Source: Gaiellasilicea sp051005735
GTDB lineage: Bacteria > Actinomycetota > Thermoleophilia > Gaiellales > Gaiellaceae
DNA: 24,813 bases
Direction of reading: 5' to 3'
NCBI GenBank assembly: GCA_051005735.1
Contig: JBPCJB010000162.1
Span: 1-24,813, forward strand
The position numbers and the translations under genes are program-made. The notes below the pieces were generated by a model that did no database searches, was not told the DNA's origin, and worked only from the letters and a program-made list of their open reading frames with translations. Of this stretch, positions 14,256 through 22,121 are shown piece by piece (the first letter of the stretch is position 1; each line of letters opens with the position of its first letter).

Positions 14256-14273
14256 CCGGCCCGGCGGGGCCGG
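14256..14273 (-). terminator. Candidate pckA terminator hairpin
   Basis: A perfect 7-bp stem CCGGCCC / GGGCCGG with a 4-nt loop lies 11 bp downstream of the pckA stop on the minus strand. It has no U-tract, as is common for actinobacterial terminators, so it may instead stabilise the transcript end. Confidence 0.45.
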
Positions 14274-14284
14274 TAGCCGCAGAG

Positions 14285-15868
14285 TCAGACCCGCGGACCT
14301 GCCTCGACGAGGTTGTCGTCGGCGTTGAACTTGGCGAAGTTGTCGTTGAACATCTTCCCGAGCTCGCGCGCCTTCTCGTCGTACGCCTCCGGATCGGACC
14401 ACGTTGTCCGCGGATCGAGCAGGCCGCCGCTCACGCCGGGTACTGCGACGGGCACCTCGAAGCCGAAGATCGGGTCGGTGCGGTACTCGACGCCGGCAAG
14501 CTCGCCGGAGAGCGCCGCGGAGAGCAGCGCGCGGGTCGCCTTGATCGGCATCCGCTCGCCCTCTCCGAAAGGCCCGCCCGTCCAGCCGGTGTTGACGAGC
14601 CAGACGGCGGCGCCGTGCTCGTCGAGCTTCTTGCCGAGCATTCGCGCGTAGACCGCCGGCGGCTGCGGCAGGAAAGGCGCGCCGAAGCACGCGGAGAAGG
14701 TCGGCTGCGGCTCCTGGACCCCGATCTCCGTGCCGGCGAGCTTCGCCGTGAAGCCGGAGAGGAAGTAGAACATCGCCTGGTCGCGGGTCAGGCGCGCGAT
14801 CGGCGGGAGGATCCCGAAGGCGTCCGCGGTCAGCATCACGACCGACTTCGGATGCCCCGCGCGCTTCTCGGGCAGCGCGTTCGGGATCTGCTCGAGCTTG
14901 TAGGCGGCACGCGTGTTCTCGGTCTTCGCGGCGTCGTCGAGATCGAGCACACCGCTTTCGTCGAGGACGACGTTCTCGAGGATCGTTCCGTAAGTGCGGG
15001 TCGTGCGGAAGATGTCGGGCTCGGCCTCGGCCGAGAGGCGGATCACCTTCGCGTAGCAGCCGCCCTCGATGTTGAAGACGCCCGAGTCGCCCCAGCCGTG
15101 CTCGTCGTCGCCGATCAGCGACCGCTCCGGGTCGGCCGAGAGCGTCGTCTTGCCGGTCCCGGAGAGGCCGAAGAAGATGGCAACGTCTCCCGCCGGGCCG
15201 ACGTTCGCCGAGCAGTGCATCGGGAAGACGCCCTGGAGCGGAAGCCGGTCGTTCATCAGCGTGAAGATCGACTTCTTGATCTCACCGGCGTAGAAGCTGC
15301 CGCCGATCAGCACCTCCTGGCGCGATGGGTGGAGCACGACGAAGGTGCCGCTTCGCGTCCCGTCCTCATCGGGATCGGCCTCGACTGCAGGCGCGTGCAG
15401 GACGAGCGCCTCCGGCTCGAACGCGCGCAGCTCTTCCTCGCTCGGCTCGATGAACATCGTCTTCGCAAAGAGTGCGTGGTAGGGCCGGTCGGTCACGACG
15501 CGCACCAAGATCCGGTGAGCCGGGTCGGCGCCCGCGAAGGCATCGACGACGTAGAGGTCGCGGCCGCCGAGGTAGTCGGTCACCTTCGCGCGCAGCCCCT
15601 CGAAGCGCTCCTCGCCGATCTCGGCGTTGACATCACCCCACCAGATCCGGTCCTCGGACTCGGGCTCGCGGACGATGAACTTGTCCTTGGGCGATCGGCC
15701 CGTGTGGACACCTGTATCGACCGCAAGCGCTCCGCCCTCGGCGATCCGCGCCTCGCCGCGCTCGAGCGCGTGCGCGTAGAGGAGCGAGGTCGTCGGGTTC
15801 CGGTGCACCTCGCCCGTGGCGTCGATCCCGTGCGTGTCGAGGTCGGTCGGTGACTCGGTCGTCGCCAT
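14285..15868 (-). CDS. pckA: Phosphoenolpyruvate carboxykinase (ATP)
   Basis: 527 residues, normal for the ATP-dependent family. It converts oxaloacetate and ATP to PEP, CO2 and ADP, the first step of gluconeogenesis. Key features: Arg58 (HTGRSPKDKF), Lys198 (GEIKKS), HCSANVG (218-224), P-loop GLSGTGKTT (234-242), and the metal-binding pair in LIGDDEHGWG (about 254-255). The ATG at 15868 follows a weakly conserved leader; an open extension upstream reads into the divergent gene and is not protein-like. The last codons encode NFAKFNADDNLVEAGP. It sits beside sdhABE, which with malate oxidation feeds its oxaloacetate substrate. Confidence 0.97.
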   Translation of the reverse strand: MATTESPTDLDTHGIDATGEVHRNPTTSLLYAHALERGEARIAEGGALAVDTGVHTGRSPKDKFIVREPESEDRIWWGDVNAEIGEERFEGLRAKVTDYLGGRDLYVVDAFAGADPAHRILVRVVTDRPYHALFAKTMFIEPSEEELRAFEPEALVLHAPAVEADPDEDGTRSGTFVVLHPSRQEVLIGGSFYAGEIKKSIFTLMNDRLPLQGVFPMHCSANVGPAGDVAIFFGLSGTGKTTLSADPERSLIGDDEHGWGDSGVFNIEGGCYAKVIRLSAEAEPDIFRTTRTYGTILENVVLDESGVLDLDDAAKTENTRAAYKLEQIPNALPEKRAGHPKSVVMLTADAFGILPPIARLTRDQAMFYFLSGFTAKLAGTEIGVQEPQPTFSACFGAPFLPQPPAVYARMLGKKLDEHGAAVWLVNTGWTGGPFGEGERMPIKATRALLSAALSGELAGVEYRTDPIFGFEVPVAVPGVSGGLLDPRTTWSDPEAYDEKARELGKMFNDNFAKFNADDNLVEAGPRV

Positions 15869-15879
15869 TGCGACCGCAG

Positions 15880-15885
15880 AGTCTA
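15880..15885 (-). promoter_or_regulatory. Possible -10 element of pckA
   Basis: TAGACT on the minus strand (four of six matches to TATAAT plus good spacing) lies 11 bp before the pckA ATG, which would give a leader of only a few bases. No convincing -35 was found. Confidence 0.3.
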
Positions 15886-15923
15886 CGAAACTTCGCGCAG
15901 ACCCCCTGGAGTAGGCTCGCCCT

Positions 15924-16979
15924 GTGCGAGCGCGCGACCTCGGGATCCGGATCGGCCGGCTCGAGCCCGGCGCCGCGAATGCGATCACGGACGTCGCCGG
16001 CGTCCGAGTGGGGCACACGACCCTGATCGAAGGCGAGTCGGTGCGAACCGGCGTCACGGTCATCCTGCCGCACGCGGGCGATCTCGGAAGCGACCCACTC
16101 TTCGCCGGCGCTCATCGAATCAACGGGAACGGCGAGCTGACCGGGCTCGAGTGGGTGCGCGAGTCGGGGATGCTGACGACGCCGATCGGGCTCACGAACA
16201 CCCACAGCGTCGGCGTCGTCCGCGACGCGATCGTGGCCGCCGGGCCGATCGAGGTCGGCCGCTGGAGCCTTCCCGTGGTCGGCGAGACCTACGACGGCTT
16301 CCTCAATGACATCAACGGGATGCACGTCCGGGCCGAGCACGTGGACGCGGCATTCGCGGACGCCACGGGCGGCGCCGTCGCGGAAGGGTGCGTCGGCGGC
16401 GGTGCCGGAATGATCTGCCACGGCTTCAAGGGTGGGATCGGCACCGCGTCGCGCCTGATCTCGGGATTCGACGGCCGCTACACGGTCGGCGTGCTCGTCC
16501 AGGCAAACCACGGCCGCCGTCCGCGCCTGCGGGTGAACGGCGTTCCCGTCGGGGAGCGGATCCCGGCCGAGCGCGTGCCGCTTCCTACAGCGGGCGGCGA
16601 CGGCGCGGGATCGATCATCGTGCTGATCGCGACGGATGCGCCGCTGCTCCCGCTCCAGTGCAACCGGCTCGCCTCGCGCGCCGGCTTCGCAATCGCTCGT
16701 GCGGGAGGAATAGGCGAGCACTCGAGCGGCGACTTCGCGCTCGCCTTCGCGACCGGCAACCGCGGTCTCTCCGCCGAGAGGGGCGAGCGGCGGCAGCTCC
16801 ACTATGACGTGACCATGTACTCGCAGGGTCATATGGATGCGCTGTTCGAGGCAGTGATCGACGCAACGGAGGAGGCGATCCTGAACGCCCTGCTCGCCGC
16901 CGAGACGATGACCGGCCGCGCCGGGAACACCGCGCACGCACTGCCCCACGAGCTGCTGCGCGAAGCGCTCGCGAGCTAG
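15924..16979 (+). CDS. P1-family (S58) peptidase, DmpA/BapA-like aminopeptidase
   Basis: 351 residues from a GTG start. These are self-cleaving N-terminal nucleophile hydrolases related to L-aminopeptidase/D-esterase DmpA. Recognisable blocks: AITDVAGVRVGHTTL, GLTNTHSVGVVRDAI, VVGETYDGFLND, the glycine-rich AEGCVGGGAGMICHGFKGG, and the cleavage/nucleophile region GDGAGSIIVLIATDAPLLP with Ser230. Maturation splits the chain just before that serine into alpha and beta chains. It likely releases N-terminal residues from small peptides or amides. It diverges from pckA (55-bp gap), and its TAG overlaps the stop of the convergent PIN toxin. Confidence 0.95.
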   Translation: MRARDLGIRIGRLEPGAANAITDVAGVRVGHTTLIEGESVRTGVTVILPHAGDLGSDPLFAGAHRINGNGELTGLEWVRESGMLTTPIGLTNTHSVGVVRDAIVAAGPIEVGRWSLPVVGETYDGFLNDINGMHVRAEHVDAAFADATGGAVAEGCVGGGAGMICHGFKGGIGTASRLISGFDGRYTVGVLVQANHGRRPRLRVNGVPVGERIPAERVPLPTAGGDGAGSIIVLIATDAPLLPLQCNRLASRAGFAIARAGGIGEHSSGDFALAFATGNRGLSAERGERRQLHYDVTMYSQGHMDALFEAVIDATEEAILNALLAAETMTGRAGNTAHALPHELLREALAS

Positions 16980-17392
16980 TAGGACGGCTCGAGCGGGAGC
17001 CGGCGGATACCTGGAATCCCGTCGAAATGTCGGTCGGCGGTGACAATCGCCTCGATCGCATGGCGTTGCATCACCGCCAGGTGGAGCAGATCGCGAGCCC
17101 GCAGCTCCGGAAGCTCATCGGCGAGCTCGCGGGCCCGCTCGACATCGTCTACATCAACCGGCAGTACTCGGCCCCTCATGACGGACGCGAAGGAGTCGAA
17201 CACCACGAACCCGCTGTCGCGACGGCCCAGCGCGATGTATCGATGGAGAAGCTCCTGCAGCACCTCGCAATCGGTGACGCCATCGAGCCGGGCGTCCACG
17301 ACCTGCCGTAGAGCACCGCGCGCCGATTCGCGCAGAGAATGCTCGGACCCGCCGGCGTACATCGGCACGTTCGCATCGATGAAGACGCTCAC
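16976..17392 (-). CDS. VapC-like PIN-domain toxin
   Basis: 138 residues. Four acidic PIN positions are seen: Asp6 (VFIDANVPMY), Glu (TDCEVLQELLHRY), Asp (LRARDLLHLAVM) and Asp (VTADRHFD). It is predicted to be an Mg-dependent RNase toxin, kept in check by the RHH protein just upstream. The GTG start overlaps the antitoxin TGA (GTGA). It is only distantly similar to the toxin at 5954-6367, and its partner is from a different family, so the two modules are independent. Confidence 0.92.
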   Translation of the reverse strand: MSVFIDANVPMYAGGSEHSLRESARGALRQVVDARLDGVTDCEVLQELLHRYIALGRRDSGFVVFDSFASVMRGRVLPVDVDDVERARELADELPELRARDLLHLAVMQRHAIEAIVTADRHFDGIPGIRRLPLEPSY

Positions 17393-17640
17393 TTGCCAAG
17401 CTCGTAGCCGACCTCGACCTCGCGCTCCATCTGCTCCCAGTCGGCTACCGGAGCATCTGCAGCGAAGAGCATGTCGAGCGCGGCCAGCCGACGCGCCGCA
17501 TCATCGCTGGTGGGCGTCTCCTTCAGGTACCGATCGAGAGCCTCGCGGACATGCGATGCCTCCGAGCGCCCGGTTCGCCGGGCGAGCCGCTTCAGCTCCC
17601 GGTCGGTGGTCTCATCGAGATAGAGCTGCTTGCGCCGCAT
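17389..17640 (-). CDS. Ribbon-helix-helix antitoxin
   Basis: 83 residues. The N-terminus KQLYLDETTDRELKRLARRTGRSEASHVREALDRYL is the beta-strand plus two helices of a MetJ/Arc-type (RHH) DNA-binding domain. The C-terminal half (about 45-83, acidic, ending DWEQMEREVEVGYELGK) would bind the toxin. RHH antitoxins repress their own promoter; a TATACT box lies just upstream and is a likely target. It is placed 15 bp after the ABC transporter stop. Confidence 0.92.
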   Translation of the reverse strand: MRRKQLYLDETTDRELKRLARRTGRSEASHVREALDRYLKETPTSDDAARRLAALDMLFAADAPVADWEQMEREVEVGYELGK

Positions 17641-17647
17641 ACAGCGG

Positions 17648-17653
17648 AGTATA
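17648..17653 (-). promoter_or_regulatory. -10 element of RHH/PIN operon
   Basis: TATACT on the minus strand (five of six consensus bases) ends 7 bp before the antitoxin ATG, so the transcript would begin at or next to the start codon (leaderless). It lies inside the palindrome GTATAC and an AGT...ACT pair (17648-17660), which would suit a dimeric RHH repressor. The element overlaps the end of the ABC gene by a few bases at most. No good -35 was found. Confidence 0.5.
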
Positions 17654-17655
17654 CA

Positions 17656-19443
17656 TCACTCGACGAGCGCCAGCCCGTCTCGGGCGACGAGCTCCGCATA
17701 GCGGCCTCCGGCCGAGAGCAGCTCCTCGTGGGTGCCCGTCTCGACGACATGGCCGCGGTCGAGCACGATGATCTGGTCGGCGTCTCGGACGGTCGAGAGC
17801 CGGTGCGCGATCGCGATCGTCGTCCGCCCTTCTGCGAGCCGCTCGAGCGCCTCCTGCACCAGCCGCTCGGTGCGGATGTCGAGCGCGGAGGTAGCCTCGT
17901 CGAGCACCAGGATGGGCGGGTTGCGAAGGATCGTGCGCGCGATCGCGAGCCGCTGCTTCTCCCCACCCGAGAAGCGATAGCCGCGCTCGCCGACGACAGT
18001 GTCGTAGCCCTCTGGCAGCGCGGCGATCAGGTCGTGGATCTGCGCCGCGCGCGCCGCCTCCTCCACCTCGTCGTCGCTCGCGTCCGGCCGCGCGAACCGC
18101 AGGTTCTCACGCACGGTCGAGTGGAAGAGGTACGTCTCCTGCGAGACCACGCCGACGGCGGCCGCGAGGGAAGAGAAGGTCAGCTCGCGCACGTCGACGC
18201 CGTCGAGCTCGACCCGGCCCTCCGTCGCGTCGTAGAGCCGAGCGACGAGGTAGCCGGCCGTCGTCTTCCCGGAGCCGGTCTCGCCGACGAGCGCCGTCTT
18301 CGTCCCCGGCGCGGCCTCGAAGGAGACATCCTGCAGCGTCCAGTCCTCGCCGTAGCGGAACCAGACGCCCTCGAAGGAGACCCGCCCCTCGGCCTGCCGC
18401 AGCTCCCGCTTGCCCTCCTCGATGTCGACGTCGAGATCCAGGTACTCGAAGACGCGGTCAAAGAGCGCGAGCGAGGTCTGGACGTCGAGCGAGACGCCGA
18501 GGAGCGAGCCGATCGGGAAGAAGAGCCGCGTCTGCAGAGTCGTGAACGCGACGAGCGTGCCCAGCGAGATCGCGCCCGCGTAGTGGCCGGCGAAGAGGTA
18601 GACGAGCGCCGGCATGATCGCGAAGGTCATCTGGATCGAGCTCATCATCCAGCGGCCCGTCATCCGGCTCCGCACCTCGAGGTCGGCGAGTCGCGCGGAC
18701 TCGCTCTCGAACCTGGACGCGAGCTCGCCGGAGCGACCCATCGTCTTCCCGAGCAGGATCCCGGAGACCGAGAGCGACTCCTGGACGAGGCTCGAGATGT
18801 CCGCCATCGACTCCTGCCGCACCTTCGCCACCTTCTGCCGCTGCTGGCCGACGCGCCGGGTCATCCAGACGAAGAGCGGGATCAGCGCGAGCGCGAACAG
18901 GGTCAGCCGCCAGTCGAGGATGAACATCGCGATCACGCTCGCGATCACCGTCGTCACGTTCGAGACGATCGAGGTCGCGGTCGAGGTCACGACCTCCTGG
19001 ACGCCACCGATGTCGTTCGCGAGCCGCGACTGCACCTCGCCGGTGCGCGTCCGGGTGAAGAACGCAAGCGAGAGCCGCTGGAGGTGCTTGTAGACGGCGG
19101 TGCGCAGGTCGTGCATCACGCGCTGTCCGACCTGGTTCGAGAGCAGCGTCTGGACGACGCCGAGAACGCCGGTGAAGATCGCGATCCCGACCATCGCGCC
19201 GACGAGAATGTTCAGCAGCCGGAGGTCGCCGTCCGGGAGCGCGTCGTCGAAGACGCGCTGGACGAGGAAGGCCGGGATCGCGCCGACGGCCGATGAGAAG
19301 AGGATCAACCCGAGGACGCCGGTGAGGCGCAGCCGGTAGGGCCGGAAGAGCCGGACGATCCGGCGCAGGTTCGCGCGACGGACCGCCTTGTCCGCGGGCC
19401 GCTCGACCGGCTCGGAGGACTGGAAGGCGCGACCGCGTGGCAT
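17656..19443 (-). CDS. ABC exporter, fused membrane and ATPase domains
   Basis: 595 residues, a half-transporter that would work as a dimer. The type I exporter membrane domain (about 25-325, six spans) precedes the ATPase: Walker A GETGSGKTT, Q-loop VVSQETYLF, signature FSGGEKQR, Walker B ILVLDEATSALD with the catalytic Glu intact, and H-loop AHRLST. The N-terminus is basic and starts at ATG 19443. It resembles lipid or multidrug exporters of the MsbA/BmrA type; the substrate is unknown. It is upstream of the RHH/PIN pair. An alternative second frame at this locus is only a shadow. Confidence 0.95.
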   Translation of the reverse strand: MPRGRAFQSSEPVERPADKAVRRANLRRIVRLFRPYRLRLTGVLGLILFSSAVGAIPAFLVQRVFDDALPDGDLRLLNILVGAMVGIAIFTGVLGVVQTLLSNQVGQRVMHDLRTAVYKHLQRLSLAFFTRTRTGEVQSRLANDIGGVQEVVTSTATSIVSNVTTVIASVIAMFILDWRLTLFALALIPLFVWMTRRVGQQRQKVAKVRQESMADISSLVQESLSVSGILLGKTMGRSGELASRFESESARLADLEVRSRMTGRWMMSSIQMTFAIMPALVYLFAGHYAGAISLGTLVAFTTLQTRLFFPIGSLLGVSLDVQTSLALFDRVFEYLDLDVDIEEGKRELRQAEGRVSFEGVWFRYGEDWTLQDVSFEAAPGTKTALVGETGSGKTTAGYLVARLYDATEGRVELDGVDVRELTFSSLAAAVGVVSQETYLFHSTVRENLRFARPDASDDEVEEAARAAQIHDLIAALPEGYDTVVGERGYRFSGGEKQRLAIARTILRNPPILVLDEATSALDIRTERLVQEALERLAEGRTTIAIAHRLSTVRDADQIIVLDRGHVVETGTHEELLSAGGRYAELVARDGLALVE

Positions 19444-19472
19444 CCGTCACAGAGTACGGACCGGCTGGAGAG

Positions 19473-20135
19473 CTACGCCGAGAAGAGCTCGAGCTCGTCC
19501 GAGACGAGCTCCGCCCAGCGGCCGGCACGAGGCATCGACACGAGCCCACCCCATGGCGCCCGCAGCGCGATCGGGTGGATGGCGCCGGGGATGATCGTGC
19601 GAGTCGCATCGATCCCGCGCGCGCGAGCGAGCTCGTAGCCCCGAAGCGAGAGCGCCGGCGCCACTCCGGGGATCCCGGGAATCCCACGGTCGAGCGAGCC
19701 ATGGATGACCGTGAGCCGCCTACCGTCAAGGGGCGCCAGATCGAGACTCTCGTAGAACCACGGCGCGAGTGCGATCACCGTCGAGACCGCCGGGTCGTCC
19801 GCCACATGGATCGCCACGGCTCCGCCCATCGAGAAGCCGAGGAGGGCGACATCCCGGGCGCCCGCTTCGCGAGCGGTGGTGATCGCGGCATTGGCGTCCG
19901 CGATGCAGAGCTCGAGCCGGCGCCACGACTTGATCCGATAGCGCACCTCGAGAAATCCGAGCGATGGATGGTGGTCTGCGAGCCGGCCGACGAGCCACTC
20001 GAGCGAGGCGCTCCAGGTGCCGGGAACTGCGGCGGCCGTGCCGCCGTTCACGCAAACGACGGCGCGGTGGGCGACCCGATTCGTCCAGCGCCCCTCCGCA
20101 CCGCTCGCAAGCTCGATCGTCTCTCTCCCCGGCAC
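19473..20135 (-). CDS. Alpha/beta-hydrolase, small serine esterase-like
   Basis: 220 residues from a GTG start. Compact alpha/beta hydrolase with nucleophile elbow GFSMGGA (Ser102), Asp149 (HGSLDRGIPG) and His187 (GAIHPIALR) as the likely triad, and an early VNGGTAAAVPGTW that could form the oxyanion region. It hydrolyses an ester or amide of unknown identity. The stop is 29 bp before the ABC gene's start, in the same direction, so co-transcription is possible. The 59-bp gap to the divergent xerC would hold both promoters, but no clear elements were seen. Confidence 0.85.
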   Translation of the reverse strand: MPGRETIELASGAEGRWTNRVAHRAVVCVNGGTAAAVPGTWSASLEWLVGRLADHHPSLGFLEVRYRIKSWRRLELCIADANAAITTAREAGARDVALLGFSMGGAVAIHVADDPAVSTVIALAPWFYESLDLAPLDGRRLTVIHGSLDRGIPGIPGVAPALSLRGYELARARGIDATRTIIPGAIHPIALRAPWGGLVSMPRAGRWAELVSDELELFSA

Positions 20136-20194
20136 GGCTGGGGACGGTACCCGCAGGCAGGAAGCGCGAGCACCGAACGGAATGGGTCAGGTCC

Positions 20195-21028
20195 GTGGAC
20201 ACCGCCGCCGCGATCGAGCGCTTCCTCGCCTCACCGCAACTCGCCGCGTCGACGCGGCGCTCGTACTCGTTCGACCTGCGGGACTTCGCCGGCTGGCTGG
20301 AGGAGCGCAGCGCGAGCGTGGACGAGGTCGACGTTCGCGTGCTCGCGGCGTATGTCGGCGAACTCGGCCGCAGCCGACGCGGGCTGGCGCCGGCGACGAT
20401 CTCACGCCGGATCTCCACGGTTCGCTCGTTCCTCCGCTTCACGCTCGGACCGGCGCGCGTCCCCGACGCCCCCTTCGCGCCTCGTCGTTCCCGCCGGCTT
20501 CCCGACGCGCCGAAGCAGCGCGAGGTCGAGGCCCTGATCGACTGCGTCGCGGGCGAGGGGCCGCTCGGGCTGCGAAATGTGGCGCTCGTCGAGCTCGTCT
20601 ACTCCGCGGGATTGCGGAGCGCCGAGGCCGTCGCGCTCGACCTGGGCGACGTCGACTTCGAGCAGGAGAGCGTGCACGTGTCCGGCAAGGGAGGCAAGGA
20701 ACGCGTGGTACCTCTCGGCGAGCGGGCGGCGTACGGCGTCAGTCGATATCTCCGGGAGGCCCGGCCGCTGCTCGCGCGCGGAGCGAACGATGCGCTCTTC
20801 CTCTCCATCCGGGGCCGCCGGCTCGAGACGAGCACGCTCCGGCGACTCCTCCCGCACCCGCACCGTCTCCGGCATTCCTTCGCGACGCACCTGCTCGAGG
20901 GCGGCGCCGACCTGCGCACGATCCAGGAGCTGCTCGGCCATGCCTCGCTCTCCACAACACAGATCTACAGCCATGTCGACGCCAAACGATTGCGGAAGGT
21001 CTATGACTTCGCCCACCCCAGATCGTGA
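20195..21028 (+). CDS. xerC: Tyrosine recombinase, XerC-like
   Basis: 277 residues from GTG at 20195. Xer recombinases resolve chromosome dimers at dif. The N-terminal SAM-like domain (IERFLASPQLAASTRRSYSFDLRDF) is followed by the catalytic domain: Arg in YSAGLRSAEAVAL, Lys in GKGGKERVVPLG, HRLRHSFATHLLEGG, LGHASLSTTQIYSHV with the nucleophile Tyr. Upstream open frame is not protein-like. The last 26 bp overlap the next recombinase gene. Which of the two is XerC or XerD is assigned by order; some such pairs act as XerA-like or integron-type enzymes. Confidence 0.88.
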   Translation: MDTAAAIERFLASPQLAASTRRSYSFDLRDFAGWLEERSASVDEVDVRVLAAYVGELGRSRRGLAPATISRRISTVRSFLRFTLGPARVPDAPFAPRRSRRLPDAPKQREVEALIDCVAGEGPLGLRNVALVELVYSAGLRSAEAVALDLGDVDFEQESVHVSGKGGKERVVPLGERAAYGVSRYLREARPLLARGANDALFLSIRGRRLETSTLRRLLPHPHRLRHSFATHLLEGGADLRTIQELLGHASLSTTQIYSHVDAKRLRKVYDFAHPRS

Positions 21029-21929
21029 GCTAGAAGGCTTCCTGACGCTGCTCGCGGCGCGGCGCGCGCCGCGGACGGTGGAGGCCTACCGGCGCGATCT
21101 CTCGCAGCTAGCCGGCTGGCTCGGCGCCTCGCCCGTCGCCGCGACAACGGACGACCTCGAGCGTTGGATCGCGAAGATGCGCGCCGAGGGGAACGCTGCG
21201 ACGACGATCGCCCGGAGGATCGCGGCCGTGCGCTCCTTCTTTCGACACCAGCAACTGCTCGGCGCGCGCGAGGACAATCCCGCGGCCGCGCTCGAGCTTC
21301 CCCGACGAACCCGCAAGCTGCCGAGAACCCTGTCTCCTGCGGAGGCGGAGCGGCTGATCGAGGCGGCGGTCGGCACGACTCCGCGGGCGCTGCGCGACCG
21401 CGCGCTCGTCGAGCTGATGTACGGCTCGGGCCTGCGGGTCAGCGAAGCCCTCGGCCTGCACCGACGCTCCGTAGATCTCGACGAACGGCTCGTGCGCGCG
21501 CTCGGCAAGGGCTCGAAGGAGCGGGTCGTGCCGCTCGGCCGGCCGGCCGTCGACGCGCTCCGTCGCTACATCGCGATGGGCCGCCCCCACCTCGACACGC
21601 GCTCACGTCCCGAGCTCTTCCTGAACGCCCGCGGGGGCCCGCTGACGAGAGCCGGGGCGTTCCTGATCCTCCGGCGGATCGCAGACAGGGCCGGCCTCGA
21701 GCCGCAGCGCGTGCACCCGCACCTCCTCCGCCACTCCTTCGCGACGCATCTCCTCGAGGGCGGCGCCGACCTGCGTAGCGTCCAGGAGCTGCTCGGCCAT
21801 GCCGATCTCGCCACGACCGAGCTCTACACCCACGTATCCGATCGACGCCGCCGCGAGTTGTACTTCCACGCGCATCCTCACGCGCGACGGGAAGCCACTC
21901 GTCAAAGGACTCGATCGGATGACGCTTGA
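21003..21929 (+). CDS. xerD: Tyrosine recombinase, XerD-like
   Basis: 308 residues from ATG at 21003, inside the end of xerC. The N-terminal domain (LEGFLTLLAARRAPRTVEAYRRDL) is followed by MYGSGLRVSEALGL (Arg), GKGSKERVVPLG (Lys), HPHLLRHSFATHLLEGG (His-x-x-Arg) and LGHADLATTELYTHV (nucleophile Tyr). It shares HSFATHLLEGGADLR exactly with the upstream gene and very similar DNA around it. A basic C-terminal tail (HPHARREATRQRTRSDDA) is longer than usual. Probable partner of the upstream recombinase at dif. The next small gene starts inside its end by 11 bp. Confidence 0.9.
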   Translation: MTSPTPDRELEGFLTLLAARRAPRTVEAYRRDLSQLAGWLGASPVAATTDDLERWIAKMRAEGNAATTIARRIAAVRSFFRHQQLLGAREDNPAAALELPRRTRKLPRTLSPAEAERLIEAAVGTTPRALRDRALVELMYGSGLRVSEALGLHRRSVDLDERLVRALGKGSKERVVPLGRPAVDALRRYIAMGRPHLDTRSRPELFLNARGGPLTRAGAFLILRRIADRAGLEPQRVHPHLLRHSFATHLLEGGADLRSVQELLGHADLATTELYTHVSDRRRRELYFHAHPHARREATRQRTRSDDA

Positions 21930-22086
21930 CCCTCAGCTCGTCACTCTCGGAGCCTTGACGATGGCGATCGGCTTCACGATGTACTACGCCGGGCTGAAGA
22001 AGAACATGCTCGAGCTGAAGCAGCGTCGACGGATCTGCCCCGCATGCGGCCGCAGGATCGCCGGGCGCGTCTGCAACGCGCACTGA
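21919..22086 (+). CDS. Small single-pass membrane protein with zinc ribbon
   Basis: 55 residues from ATG at 21919. Residues about 8-26 are a hydrophobic segment (LVTLGALTMAIGFTMYYAG), followed by a basic stretch (KKNMLELKQRRR) and a C-terminal zinc-ribbon half-site ICPACGRRIAGRVCNAH (C-x2-C ... C-x2-H). It overlaps xerD by 11 bp, so it is translated in the same message. I do not recognise the function; a membrane-tethered zinc-binding scaffold is plausible. Its last codon is within the hairpin at 22083-22121. Confidence 0.75.
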   Translation: MTLDPQLVTLGALTMAIGFTMYYAGLKKNMLELKQRRRICPACGRRIAGRVCNAH

Positions 22087-22121
22087 GCGACTTAGTGTTG
22101 CTCCAACACTAAGTCGCTCAG
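22083..22121. terminator. 18-bp perfect hairpin between convergent genes
   Basis: Arms of 18 bp (left arm 22083-22100, beginning CTGAGCGACTTAG; right arm 22104-22121) with a 3-nt loop CTC. It covers the zinc-ribbon stop codon, the purK stop codon and the last nine purK codons. It is a natural bidirectional transcript end, but no T-run follows on either strand. The stem is A+T-richer than the surrounding genes. Confidence 0.7.

Noticed and set aside
15869..16063. Upstream extension of pckA into the divergent peptidase gene
   Set aside because: Antisense to the peptidase N-terminus and not protein-like; the ATG at 15868 gives normal PckA length.
20136..20194. Promoter pair in the hydrolase-xerC gap
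   Set aside because: No hexamer with acceptable match and spacing was found on either strand.
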